This document shows positions 42,006 to 50,579 of a stretch of 64,000 nucleotides of DNA, piece after piece. This stretch comes from Erythrobacter sp047872805 (GTDB lineage Bacteria > Pseudomonadota > Alphaproteobacteria > Sphingomonadales > Sphingomonadaceae): assembly GCF_047872805.1 (NCBI RefSeq), contig NZ_JBLQUK010000004.1:1-64000 (forward strand). Direction: 5' to 3'. Made by a program: the position numbers and the translations under genes. The notes beneath the pieces were generated by a model. The model was given only the letters and a program-made list of their open reading frames with translations. It did no database searches and was not told the origin of the DNA. Position 1 is the first letter of the stretch. Each line of letters begins with the position of its first letter.

Positions 42006-43517
42006 ATGACATTCGCCGATCTCGGCCTCTCACCGGAATTGCTCAAGGCCGTCGAAGACGCGGGCTACAGCGAGCCGACGCCTATTCAGGCAGAGGCAAT
42101 TCCCGCAATTCTGATGATGAAGGACCTGATTGGCATTGCGCAGACCGGCACGGGCAAGACTGCGAGTTTCGTGCTGCCGATGATCGATGTCATGGCCTCG
42201 GGTCGCCGCCGCGCCTTGATGCCGCGTTCGCTGATCCTTGAACCCACGCGCGAATTGGCCGCGCAGGTGGCTGAGAATTTCGAGAAATATGGCAAGAACC
42301 ATGATCTGAAAATGGCGCTGCTGATCGGCGGCGTGCAGATGGGCGATCAGGTCAAGGCGCTGAACGAAGGCGTTGACGTGCTGATCGCGACGCCGGGCCG
42401 GTTGATGGATTTGTTCGAACGCGGCAAGATCCTGCTTAATGGCTGCGAATTGCTGGTCATTGATGAAGCGGACCGGATGCTCGACATGGGCTTCATTCCC
42501 GATATCGAGTTTATTTGTTCCAAACTTCCCGAAACCCGCCAGACCATGCTGTTTTCGGCGACCATGCCGCCGCCGATTGCCAAACTGGCCAAGACTTTCC
42601 TCAGCAATCCCAAACGGATCGAGGTCAGCCGCGCGGCATCGACCAATCAGAATATCACCGCCTTCAAAGTGCCGGTGAAATCGCGGCAAAAACGCGAAAC
42701 GCTCCGCTGGCTGTTGCAAAATGATCAGGTGGAAACCGCGATTATCTTTGCCAACCGCAAGACCACCGTGCGCGAGATCAACAAATATCTGCAGCAGAGC
42801 GGGTTTTCGAGCAGCGAAATCCACGGCGATATGGACCAGTCGAGCCGGATCAAGGAGCTTGAACGGTTCAAATCGGGTGCTGTAAACATTCTGGTCGCCA
42901 GCGATGTTGCGGCGCGCGGGCTGGACGTCAAGGGCGTCTCCCACGTCTTCAATTACGACACGCCGTGGCACCCCGATGATTACGTTCACCGCGTTGGCCG
43001 CACCGGCCGGGCCGGAGCGCTGGGCCGCGCGTTCACCTTGGTCTCCGAAGAAGACGCTGAGGCAATCGGCAATGTCGAAAAGCTGACCGGCGACAAAATC
43101 AAGGTGTTCGGTAAAGCCGACGTCCGCGTTGAACTGATTGATCCGGGCGCGAGCAGCGGTTCGCAGGGTGATGAGGGCGACGAACCACGCGAAGCAAGGC
43201 CTCGCCGTGAAGAATCTTCCCGGAGAGACGAGCCCAAACGTGCCCGCAGAAGCAAGCGCAGCGATTCCAGCGATGCGGGCGAGCCCGCTCCGAAATCCAC
43301 CCCGGATGCCGAAAAGCGACCCCGCAAAGCTCGCAGCGAACGCGCGCCAAGGTCGGCACCCAGGTCAGAAGATCGGAATGAGCGCGCGAACGATCAGCCC
43401 GACCGCCGCCCCCGCGCAAACGACGCCCCCCGCCACCGCAACGAAGACGACGAACCCGTCCCCGCAGGCGAGTGGAACGGCCCGAAACCGGGGTTCCTGG
43501 ATTTGAGTCTGGGTTAA
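42006..43517 (+). CDS. DEAD-box RNA helicase (RhlE-like)
   Basis: A 503-residue helicase. The Q-motif FADLGLSPELLKAVEDAGYSEPTPIQ is followed by motif I AQTGTGKT, Ia PTRELA, II DEAD, III SAT, V VASDVAARGLDVKGVSHVFNYDTPWHPDDYVHR and VI HRVGRTGRAG. The last 110 residues are disordered and rich in Arg, Glu and Ser, as in RhlE and related bacterial RNA helicases. It probably remodels ribosomal or messenger RNA. Its stop codon is nested with that of the convergent serine hydrolase gene. Confidence 0.93.
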   Translation: MTFADLGLSPELLKAVEDAGYSEPTPIQAEAIPAILMMKDLIGIAQTGTGKTASFVLPMIDVMASGRRRALMPRSLILEPTRELAAQVAENFEKYGKNHDLKMALLIGGVQMGDQVKALNEGVDVLIATPGRLMDLFERGKILLNGCELLVIDEADRMLDMGFIPDIEFICSKLPETRQTMLFSATMPPPIAKLAKTFLSNPKRIEVSRAASTNQNITAFKVPVKSRQKRETLRWLLQNDQVETAIIFANRKTTVREINKYLQQSGFSSSEIHGDMDQSSRIKELERFKSGAVNILVASDVAARGLDVKGVSHVFNYDTPWHPDDYVHRVGRTGRAGALGRAFTLVSEEDAEAIGNVEKLTGDKIKVFGKADVRVELIDPGASSGSQGDEGDEPREARPRREESSRRDEPKRARRSKRSDSSDAGEPAPKSTPDAEKRPRKARSERAPRSAPRSEDRNERANDQPDRRPRANDAPRHRNEDDEPVPAGEWNGPKPGFLDLSLG

Positions 43518-44932
43518 AGCGCGATTGAACGATTGCGGGAATAGGCCAGAAATATTCGAAAACACGCCCATCCCAGGCCCAATATTGCTCCAATCGTCAT
43601 CGCCGCACCGAAATCAGGCTGATAAAGTAAGATCGTGCCTATCGACCCCCCAAACATTTGCGGGACCAGCCAGAGCAGTACAAAGGCGAGAATCGTCATC
43701 ATAAGCAGCGGGAACCACACGCTGAACATTCCCGCTAAACTGGTCCGCTTGGCTCGCAGCGCGCGCCGCTTGATCCATGCGAACACCATCGCACCCAAGT
43801 AGAACAGCGGCAGCAGCATGACTGAAAGATAAGTCAGCTTCTGGACCCACCGCGTTCCTTCCCCTGCATAGGGCAGGTCCAGCGCCATAGCGGTGGTTCC
43901 GTTGCGCAAGGCAGTGCTTTCACCGAAACCGATCCCCCCGTTAGTGTTGACAAGCACGACAACGGCCTTTTGTGCGTCGGGCATCATGGTCGCCAACGCT
44001 TCGCTTCCCGGCACAAGCCCACCGTGAAATACTGTTCCTGCCTCGGCGTCGAGAAACCAGCCGAGTCCGTAAAAGGATGCTATATCGCTGGCCGGTGCCA
44101 GCATTCGCGTTTTCGTCGCTGCGCTGACGATATCGTCTTCGCCATTCATCATCACCGCGAGATAGGTGGCAAGGTCCGTTGCGCTGAGGAGTATCCCACC
44201 CGCGGGGGCGTTAAGGCGGGAATCGCCATGATCGTCGAACGGACGGTGCCCCCCAAACCATGGCCTGTGCCCGATGGCAGCACCCAGCTGCGCGGCCTCG
44301 TAAGCGAATTGGCCTGAGGGAAGGCCAAGCGGAGTGAAAATCCGATCCTTGATATAGGTTTCATATGCGGTGCCGCTGACCGCCTCAATCACCGCACCAA
44401 GCAATTGGTAATTCGCGTTCGAGTATTCCCAGCGCGTGCCGGGTGGATAGGCCGGACCTTGGGCGAAAAGACGCGCGGCGAGCGCGGCGAGAGTGGCAGG
44501 TTGAGTGCCGGATGCGTCATGCAGCGCGTTGCCTTGGACTGTTGAAAATCCGCTGGTGTGGCTGAGCAATTGCCGGAGGGTGATGGGCTGCGCTGAGGTT
44601 TCGCTCTTAATCTCCAGATAAAGGCTAGCCGGGGCGTCAAGGTCAACCTTTCCAGCTTCAACCAGTTGCATGATCGCAATCGCGGTAAAGCTCTTGGTGA
44701 TCGAACCGATCCGGAATGGCGTTTTGGGCGATACGGGAATATCGCCGCCCGATTGGGTAATTCCCAACGCGGCAGATTGGGTGGCATTGCCGTCGATCAC
44801 GGCATAAGCCGCTCCTGGAGCGCCCGATTCCTCCCATGCCTCAGCGGCAAAGGCATGAATCGCCGCCATTCGGGCATTGGCAGGCGCCGCGACGCCGAAC
44901 AGCACGGCCAGTAGGATTAGAAAATACTTCAT
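43514..44932 (-). CDS. Serine hydrolase (beta-lactamase/PBP-like) with C-terminal membrane part
   Basis: A 472-residue exported protein with a signal peptide (MKYFLILLAVLFGVAAPANAR). The penicillin-binding fold has the catalytic SxxK as SITKSF (about residue 80) and YSNANYQ as the YxN motif, followed by GHRPWFGGHRPF and HGGLVPGSEALATMM. After the hydrolase domain there are about four membrane helices (LPLFYLGAMVFAWI, FPLLMMTILAFVLLWLV and others). Such proteins are often esterases or peptidases rather than true beta-lactamases. The ATG at 44932 is chosen over an in-frame GTG at 44944. Confidence 0.87.
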   Translation of the reverse strand: MKYFLILLAVLFGVAAPANARMAAIHAFAAEAWEESGAPGAAYAVIDGNATQSAALGITQSGGDIPVSPKTPFRIGSITKSFTAIAIMQLVEAGKVDLDAPASLYLEIKSETSAQPITLRQLLSHTSGFSTVQGNALHDASGTQPATLAALAARLFAQGPAYPPGTRWEYSNANYQLLGAVIEAVSGTAYETYIKDRIFTPLGLPSGQFAYEAAQLGAAIGHRPWFGGHRPFDDHGDSRLNAPAGGILLSATDLATYLAVMMNGEDDIVSAATKTRMLAPASDIASFYGLGWFLDAEAGTVFHGGLVPGSEALATMMPDAQKAVVVLVNTNGGIGFGESTALRNGTTAMALDLPYAGEGTRWVQKLTYLSVMLLPLFYLGAMVFAWIKRRALRAKRTSLAGMFSVWFPLLMMTILAFVLLWLVPQMFGGSIGTILLYQPDFGAAMTIGAILGLGWACFRIFLAYSRNRSIAL

Positions 44933-44956
44933 CGAGCTACCCACATGGCTCTCGCT

Positions 44957-47263
44957 CTATCCCACCACCGTCACAAAACTGTCGATCACGCGTTTTTCGC
45001 CTGCATCCTCAAACTGAATGGTCAGTTTGTTGCCTTCCTGATCGATCACGCAGCCGGTGCCGAATTTGGCGTGGTTGACCATGACGCCGATGGTGATGTC
45101 TGAACGGGGTTTGGCGGCGAAGCTGGCGGCGCTGCGGCCCGGTTCGGCGAGGCGCTTTTGCTGCGTTTCATAGCCGCTGGCGACCGCGCGCCGCCAACCG
45201 GGGCCGCGTGTCTCGGCGCGACCCGGACGGTCACGCGCGACATGGGCAAAGGGGTCTTCGTTTTCCGACCAGTTGGCCTGCCACAGCGATGCGCCGCCGG
45301 TCAGCGTGGTTTCCTGATCGATATGCTCCGGCGGCAATTCTTCGATAAACCGGCTGGGGATGCTGCTGGTCCACTGGCCGTAAATCCGCCGGTTCGCGGC
45401 GTGCAGGATGATGCAGCGCCGGCGCGCGCGGGTAATCGCGACATAGGCGAGGCGGCGCTCTTCTTCGAGCGATGCCAGCCCCCCTTCGTCAATCGCGCGC
45501 TGCGAAGGGAACACGCCTTCTTCCCAGCCGACGCAGAACACATGGTCGAATTCGAGCCCCTTGGCGGCGTGGATGGTCATGATCGTGATGGTTTCCTCCG
45601 CATCGCTGCGGTCATTGTCCATCACCAGGCTGACATGTTCGAGGAAATCGCCGAGTGTTTCGTAATCCTCCATCGCGCGCGCGAGTTCGGAGAGGTTTTC
45701 GGCGCGTCCGGCGCTTTCGGCGCTGCGATCCTTGGCGAGCATGTCGTTATACCCGCTCTCATCCAGCACAAGCCGCTGCAGGTCGGCGGGCGACATCACC
45801 TCCGCCGCTTCGCGCCAGGCCAGGAACAGCCGCAGCAGCCCGCCAATCGTATTCGCCGCGCGCGCGGGCAATTCGTCGCTATCGGCCAGTTGCAGCGCCG
45901 CCGCCGCCAGTGGCAAGTTCACCGCGCGCGCATGGCTGTGCATTTTTTCGAGCGTCTTTGAGCCGAGCCCGCGTTTGGGCTGATTGTAGATCCGTTCAAA
46001 CGCCAGATCATCCTGCGGCTGAGCAATGACCCGAAGATAGGCGAGCGCGTCGCGGATTTCTGCTCGCTCGTAGAACCGAAAGCCGCCGATGATGCGGTAA
46101 TTGATCCCGATCTGGATAAAGCGGTCTTCGAATTCGCGGGTCTGATATTGCGCGCGTACAAGGATTGCGACCCGGTCCAGCGGCGCGCCTTCGCGCTCAA
46201 GCCGCTCGATCTCTTCGCCCACGCGCCGCGCCTCTTCGGGGGCGTCCCACACGCCGATGACCCGGACTTTGTCACCGCCATTGACCTCGGTCCAGAGCGT
46301 CTTTTCATGGCGCTGGCTGTTGGCGCGGATCAACCCCGATGCTGCGCCAAGGATATGCGGAGTGGAGCGGTAATTCTGTTCCAGCCGGACCACATGCGTT
46401 CCGGGAAAATCCTTTTCAAACCGCAGGATATTGGCGACCTCTGCGCCGCGCCACGAATAGATCGATTGATCATCATCGCCCACAACGCAGATGTTCTTAT
46501 GCGCCTGCGCCAGCAGTCTGAGCCACAGATACTGGACCGCATTGGTATCCTGATATTCGTCGACAAGGATATATTTGAAGCGCTGCTGATATTCGGCAAG
46601 CACGTCGCCATGCGCGCGGAAGATGTTGAGCATATGCAGCATCAGATCACCGAAATCGCAGGCGTTGAGCGCCTTCATCCGGTCCTGATACAACTGATAC
46701 AGCGCCGCGCCGCGCCCGTTGGCATAGGCTTCGCTTTCGCCTGCATCGAGGTCAGCGGGGTTCAGCCCGCGGTTCTTCCAGCGGTCGATAAGCCCCGCCA
46801 GCTGGCGCGCAGGCCAACGTTTTTCATCCAGATCATTTTCATTGATAAGCTGCTTGAGCAGCCGCAGTTGATCATCGGTGTCAATGATCGTGTAATTGCT
46901 CTGCAAACCCGCCAGTTCGGCATGACGGCGCAGCATTTTCGCACAGATCGAATGGAACGTGCCGAGCCACGGAATCCCCTCTGCGCCCGCACCCAGATGC
47001 CGGGCAACGCGCTCCCGCATTTCGCGCGCGGCTTTGTTGGTGAAGGTGACGCAGAGGATTTGCGAGGGATAGGCGCGCCGGGTCGCCACCAGATGCGCCA
47101 GCCGCGCGGTCAGCGCCGCAGTCTTGCCCGTACCTGCTCCCGCCAGCATCAGCACCGGGCCTTCGGTCGTCAGCACCGCCTCACGCTGCGGCGGGTTGAG
47201 CTGCGCGGCATAGGCGGGGACATTGGCGTCGGGGCCGGGTGAATGGGTGGCAGGTTTGGTCAT
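44957..47263 (-). CDS. uvrD: ATP-dependent DNA helicase UvrD/PcrA
   Basis: A 768-residue superfamily-1 helicase for mismatch and excision repair and replication restart. Motif I is LAGAGTGKTAALTARL, then VTFTNKAAREM, DEYQDTNAVQ, VVGDDDQSIYSWRGAE, LEQNYRS, VTIMTIHAAKGLEFD-like VI region and LAYVAITRAR. The C-terminal VMVNHAKFGTGCVIDQEG domain is typical of PcrA/UvrD. A perfect LexA box lies 10 bases upstream of the start, so it is likely SOS-induced. Confidence 0.94.
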   Translation of the reverse strand: MTKPATHSPGPDANVPAYAAQLNPPQREAVLTTEGPVLMLAGAGTGKTAALTARLAHLVATRRAYPSQILCVTFTNKAAREMRERVARHLGAGAEGIPWLGTFHSICAKMLRRHAELAGLQSNYTIIDTDDQLRLLKQLINENDLDEKRWPARQLAGLIDRWKNRGLNPADLDAGESEAYANGRGAALYQLYQDRMKALNACDFGDLMLHMLNIFRAHGDVLAEYQQRFKYILVDEYQDTNAVQYLWLRLLAQAHKNICVVGDDDQSIYSWRGAEVANILRFEKDFPGTHVVRLEQNYRSTPHILGAASGLIRANSQRHEKTLWTEVNGGDKVRVIGVWDAPEEARRVGEEIERLEREGAPLDRVAILVRAQYQTREFEDRFIQIGINYRIIGGFRFYERAEIRDALAYLRVIAQPQDDLAFERIYNQPKRGLGSKTLEKMHSHARAVNLPLAAAALQLADSDELPARAANTIGGLLRLFLAWREAAEVMSPADLQRLVLDESGYNDMLAKDRSAESAGRAENLSELARAMEDYETLGDFLEHVSLVMDNDRSDAEETITIMTIHAAKGLEFDHVFCVGWEEGVFPSQRAIDEGGLASLEEERRLAYVAITRARRRCIILHAANRRIYGQWTSSIPSRFIEELPPEHIDQETTLTGGASLWQANWSENEDPFAHVARDRPGRAETRGPGWRRAVASGYETQQKRLAEPGRSAASFAAKPRSDITIGVMVNHAKFGTGCVIDQEGNKLTIQFEDAGEKRVIDSFVTVVG

Positions 47264-47272
47264 AGATGAGCG

Positions 47273-47287
47273 GAACAGATATAGAAC
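47273..47287 (-). promoter_or_regulatory. LexA (SOS) box of uvrD
   Basis: GAAC-AGATATA-GAAC on the plus strand equals GTTC-N7-GTTC on the minus strand. It ends 10 bases before the uvrD ATG (47263). The position would place LexA over the leader or promoter end. Confidence 0.85.
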
Positions 47288-47557
47288 ATAAATTGGTCAC
47301 GCAAGGTCGCATATTTGCCGGTTGAATGCATCAGGCGCGCCTTGGTCGTCCCCCAAAATCGCCTTGGCCCGTTTCTGCAACAGCGCTCGCTAATCCGTGT
47401 GAGGTCCGGGACGTGCAGCGGGCCGGGCGCTTCGCATCGGCATAATATCGATGTAAATCAGACATATCCGATGTGCCAAGCAATCAGCCTTCGGATCGTG
47501 ATGCGTTCGTTCAAATCCGGGGGTGAACACAAGGGTAATGTCCCGAAGGAGAATTCC

Positions 47558-47920
47558 ATGCGTAAATCCCACATGCATCTTGCCGCTATTGCGATCGTAA
47601 CAGTCGGATTCGTTGCCGCATCGCCCGGAGCGTCAGCCAATCCCGGCGCGCTCGCGGCGATCGCTCAGACCTCACCAGACCTGACCGCCGAGCAACAGGC
47701 CGAGTTTGACGGTTGGACCGCCGAGCAACAGGCTGCCTATCGGATATGGCCCGCTGAGACGCAGGCCTATTACTGGGAATTGTCAGCGCAAAGGCAAGGG
47801 TTGTTCTGGAGGCTGACCGATCAGGACAAGGTTGCGCTTACCTTAATGACCGGGCCCGAACGCGATACGGCATGGACCCGCATTGAGGCCCGCGCATCGG
47901 GCAATCCCGAGACGAATTGA
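47558..47920 (+). CDS. Small exported protein with repeat (120 aa)
   Basis: I do not recognise it. It starts at the ATG at 47558, with GAAGGAGA upstream. The signal peptide is MRKSHMHLAAIAIVTVGFVAASPGASANPG. The mature part has two near-copies of a Gln-Trp-rich word (LTAEQQAEFDGW and WTAEQQAAYRIWP) and further aromatic repeats (AETQAYYWELSAQRQGLFW). The acidic, aromatic pattern suggests helical stacking. It lies between uvrD and rsmD. Bases 47288-47557 upstream hold only its own leader and the uvrD promoter. Confidence 0.65.
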   Translation: MRKSHMHLAAIAIVTVGFVAASPGASANPGALAAIAQTSPDLTAEQQAEFDGWTAEQQAAYRIWPAETQAYYWELSAQRQGLFWRLTDQDKVALTLMTGPERDTAWTRIEARASGNPETN

Positions 47921-47977
47921 CCGGCCCAATCCAATGACCGGTGGCGGGTAACAAGGGTAAAACGCCAGCGCCCGTTA

Positions 47978-48538
47978 TTATGCTGGTTCGCAGGCAGGCT
48001 CGCGCCGAAACAGCGTGAGCCTGCCTTTGCCCACCTTGCGCGAGGTTTCGATGGTGAGACCGGCGATCTCCGGCTCTTCGTTGAACGCGGTTTCAAGCGC
48101 GATCCAGGTTGCATCCCCGATCCAGCCGAGACGGAGCAAGCGGTCCAGCGCCACTTCGCCCGCGCCCGTGCGATAGGGCGGGTCGAGCATGATAAGGTCG
48201 AGCGGTTCGCGCGCGGCGCGCAGTCCCATCACCGATCCGCTCTCAATCGCGGTGCGCATTCCAGCATCCAGCGCGGCCACGTTGCTGCGGATGGTTGAAG
48301 CTGCATCCCGGTCCTGTTCGACGAACAGGCAATGCGCCGCGCCGCGCGACAAGGCTTCGAGCCCCAGCGCCCCTGAGCCGGCAAACAGGTCCGCAACCCG
48401 CAGTTCTTCAAAACTGCCGAGCCGGCTGGTGAGCATCGAAAATAACGTTTCACGCGTGCGGTCGGCGGTCGGGCGGGTCGCGTCGCCCTTTGGCGAGGTT
48501 AGCTTGCGCCCGCGCCACTCGCCCGAAATGATCCGCAT
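47978..48538 (-). CDS. rsmD: 16S rRNA (guanine966-N2)-methyltransferase RsmD
   Basis: A 186-residue rRNA methyltransferase. The N-terminus MRIISGEWRGRKLTSPKG and TRPTADRTRETLFSML are diagnostic. SAM binding is at VADLFAGSGALGLEALSRGA, and the catalytic DPPY follows LIMLDPPYRTG. Its start overlaps the rluB-type stop by one base (TGATG), so it is coupled to the pseudouridine synthase upstream. Length normal. Confidence 0.95.
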   Translation of the reverse strand: MRIISGEWRGRKLTSPKGDATRPTADRTRETLFSMLTSRLGSFEELRVADLFAGSGALGLEALSRGAAHCLFVEQDRDAASTIRSNVAALDAGMRTAIESGSVMGLRAAREPLDLIMLDPPYRTGAGEVALDRLLRLGWIGDATWIALETAFNEEPEIAGLTIETSRKVGKGRLTLFRREPACEPA

Positions 48539-49341
48539 CAGCCCGCGCTTTCCGGCTTGCGGCCGCGTTTCAGCGTGCTGACAAATTTGTCGAGATCACC
48601 CTTGCGGATACGCACTGCCTGTCCGCGCGGCAGATCAGCGAGTTCGAAGGGACCATAGGAGGTGCGGATCAGTCGGTTCACCTTGAGCCCGAGATATTCC
48701 AGCACGCGGCGCACTTCGCGGTTCTTGCCTTCGGTGATGGTCATCTCGATCCACTGGTTTTTTACGCCCTGACCGCTCGCGCCGCGTTCCAGATTGGCGT
48801 TGATTGACCCATAGCGCACGCCGTCGATCTCCACCCCCTCGATCAGTCCTTCAAGTTGTTCCTGCGACACCCCCCCAAACGCGCGCGCGCGGTAGGTGCG
48901 CGGAATACCCGAGGATGGCAGTTCCATCATCCGTTTCAATTCGCCGTCATTGGTAAGCAGCAACAGCCCTTCGGTGTTGAGATCGAGTCGCCCGATTGGC
49001 ATCAGCCGCGGCATATCCTTGGGCAGGGCATTGGCCAGCGCATCGTAAATCGTCGCCCGGCCCGAAAAATCGCGCTCTGCGGTGAGCAGGCCGGTGGGTT
49101 TGTGAAACGCGTAAAGCTGCGAAGGTTCGGGCGGGCCAACCGGCTTGCCATCAACGCTCACCCCCTTGAGGCTGGCGAGGAAGGTCGCCGGAGTTTCCAC
49201 CGGATTGCCGTTCAGCGTGATCCGCCCATCGGCAATCATCCGTTCGATCTCGCGGCGGCTGGCGACGCCGGCGCGGGCGAGCAATTTGGCAATGCGGTCG
49301 CCTTCGGGGCGGTCTTCTGATTGTTTGGGATTGGTGGGCAT
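48538..49341 (-). CDS. rluB: RluB-type 23S rRNA pseudouridine synthase
   Basis: A 267-residue pseudouridine synthase. An N-terminal S4 RNA-binding domain (AKLLARAGVASRREIERMIADGRITLNG) precedes the catalytic domain with GRLDLNTEGLLLLTNDGEL, where the Asp is the nucleophile, and ITEGKNREVRRVLEYLGLKVNRLIRTSYGPF. RluB modifies U2605 in 23S rRNA. RluE/RluF relatives cannot be fully excluded, though the S4 domain and length favour RluB. It precedes rsmD, an rRNA modification pair. Confidence 0.88.
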   Translation of the reverse strand: MPTNPKQSEDRPEGDRIAKLLARAGVASRREIERMIADGRITLNGNPVETPATFLASLKGVSVDGKPVGPPEPSQLYAFHKPTGLLTAERDFSGRATIYDALANALPKDMPRLMPIGRLDLNTEGLLLLTNDGELKRMMELPSSGIPRTYRARAFGGVSQEQLEGLIEGVEIDGVRYGSINANLERGASGQGVKNQWIEMTITEGKNREVRRVLEYLGLKVNRLIRTSYGPFELADLPRGQAVRIRKGDLDKFVSTLKRGRKPESAG

Positions 49342-49351
49342 GGAGCGCGCC

Positions 49352-50506
49352 TTAGGCGTTCAGCGCGTCCTGCACAATCGCGTCGAACCGCGCGATCCCG
49401 CCTTCGAGCGTGCCGAGCGTGATTTCGTTCACCGCGCCGCTTTCAAGCCCCTGTTGGCCCAGTTCGGCAGCGCGGAAATCCTCAGAGGCGAACACGCCGC
49501 CATCCAGCAGGTTCCAGCTGCGCTCCCAGTGATCGTGCGCCTTGTCTGTCGCGGGCGCTTCGGGGATCAGCATGAAATCCTCGACCAGAGTCAAATTATG
49601 TGCCTGCGGCATCAGCACCATCACATTCACGTAATCGGGGCTGGGAACGATCACGGTTCCGGGGAGCAATTGATAGGCGAAGGTAACGACGCGGCGCATC
49701 GCGGTCATATTGCTGAAATCGATGCCCTCCATTTCCTCCAGCCGTCCGACGGCGGAGCGCATATGCGGCCCGATCGAATCGCCACTGGTGATCCCGTCCT
49801 TGAAAAACGGTCCGATGGTCTTCGCGTGCAGGCGGGTGACATGATAGCTTTCAAGAAAAGCGTCCATGATCAGTTTCCAATTGCCTTTGACCGTGTGCGT
49901 CTTGCGCCGAAACAGGTGCGCATCAGGCATTCCGAAAGCGGCGAAGTCTTCGCCCAAGGTGGTCGCCTCGGAGAAATCGGCATTTTTGTTCGGTGAGAAC
50001 CAGATCAGCCCGCCCGCCTCGACGCTTGGCAATTCGGCAAGACCATGGTCGCGCTTGTCCATGCCGGGAAAGGTTTCGGGGCGGGGCAGGGCAAGCAGCT
50101 TGCCATCAAGCCGGTAAGTCCAGGCGTGATAGGGGCAGACCAGCCGCTTGGCGCATTGCACCTCCTCCCCTTCGACGAGCCGGGTGCCGCGATGCTTGCA
50201 CACGTTGAGGAACACATGCGCCTTGCCATCGGCATCGCGGGTGATCAGGAGCGGCCGTCCGGTGGCGTCGTGAGGGACCGCCATGCCGGGATTGGGCAAC
50301 AGCGCAGAGGGCGCGATGACCTGCGGCAACCGCCCGAACAATCCGGCCTTTTCCCGCTCGAAATGCGCCGGGTCGGTGTAACGGCTGACGGGCACGCTTT
50401 CGATCCGGTCTGTGACGCGCGTCTTGCCTTCACGGATCGCCTCGGCCAGCGCGAGTTGACCCGGCGTGGCGCGCAAGTGGGGTAAATCTGTAGTGGCTGC
50501 GTTCAT
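49352..50506 (-). CDS. Rieske non-haem iron oxygenase, alpha subunit
   Basis: A 384-residue aromatic-ring-hydroxylating-type oxygenase. The Rieske cluster motif is CKHRGTRL plus CPYHAW (Cys-X-His ... Cys-X2-His). The mononuclear iron site has the ESYHVTRLH pattern with Asp/His further on. There is no beta-subunit or ferredoxin gene nearby, so the reductase is elsewhere. The substrate is unknown, and carnitine, phthalate or salicylate-like relatives are possible. The ATG at 50506, with AGGA upstream, gives the short start MNAATTDLPHL. Divergent from the AmpG-like permease. Confidence 0.88.
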   Translation of the reverse strand: MNAATTDLPHLRATPGQLALAEAIREGKTRVTDRIESVPVSRYTDPAHFEREKAGLFGRLPQVIAPSALLPNPGMAVPHDATGRPLLITRDADGKAHVFLNVCKHRGTRLVEGEEVQCAKRLVCPYHAWTYRLDGKLLALPRPETFPGMDKRDHGLAELPSVEAGGLIWFSPNKNADFSEATTLGEDFAAFGMPDAHLFRRKTHTVKGNWKLIMDAFLESYHVTRLHAKTIGPFFKDGITSGDSIGPHMRSAVGRLEEMEGIDFSNMTAMRRVVTFAYQLLPGTVIVPSPDYVNVMVLMPQAHNLTLVEDFMLIPEAPATDKAHDHWERSWNLLDGGVFASEDFRAAELGQQGLESGAVNEITLGTLEGGIARFDAIVQDALNA

Positions 50507-50579
50507 CGCGGCTTTCCTATTCCTGCCATCCGTGCGTAGTGTTGCACGAAATTTGCCGATTACAAAAGGACATGGGAGC

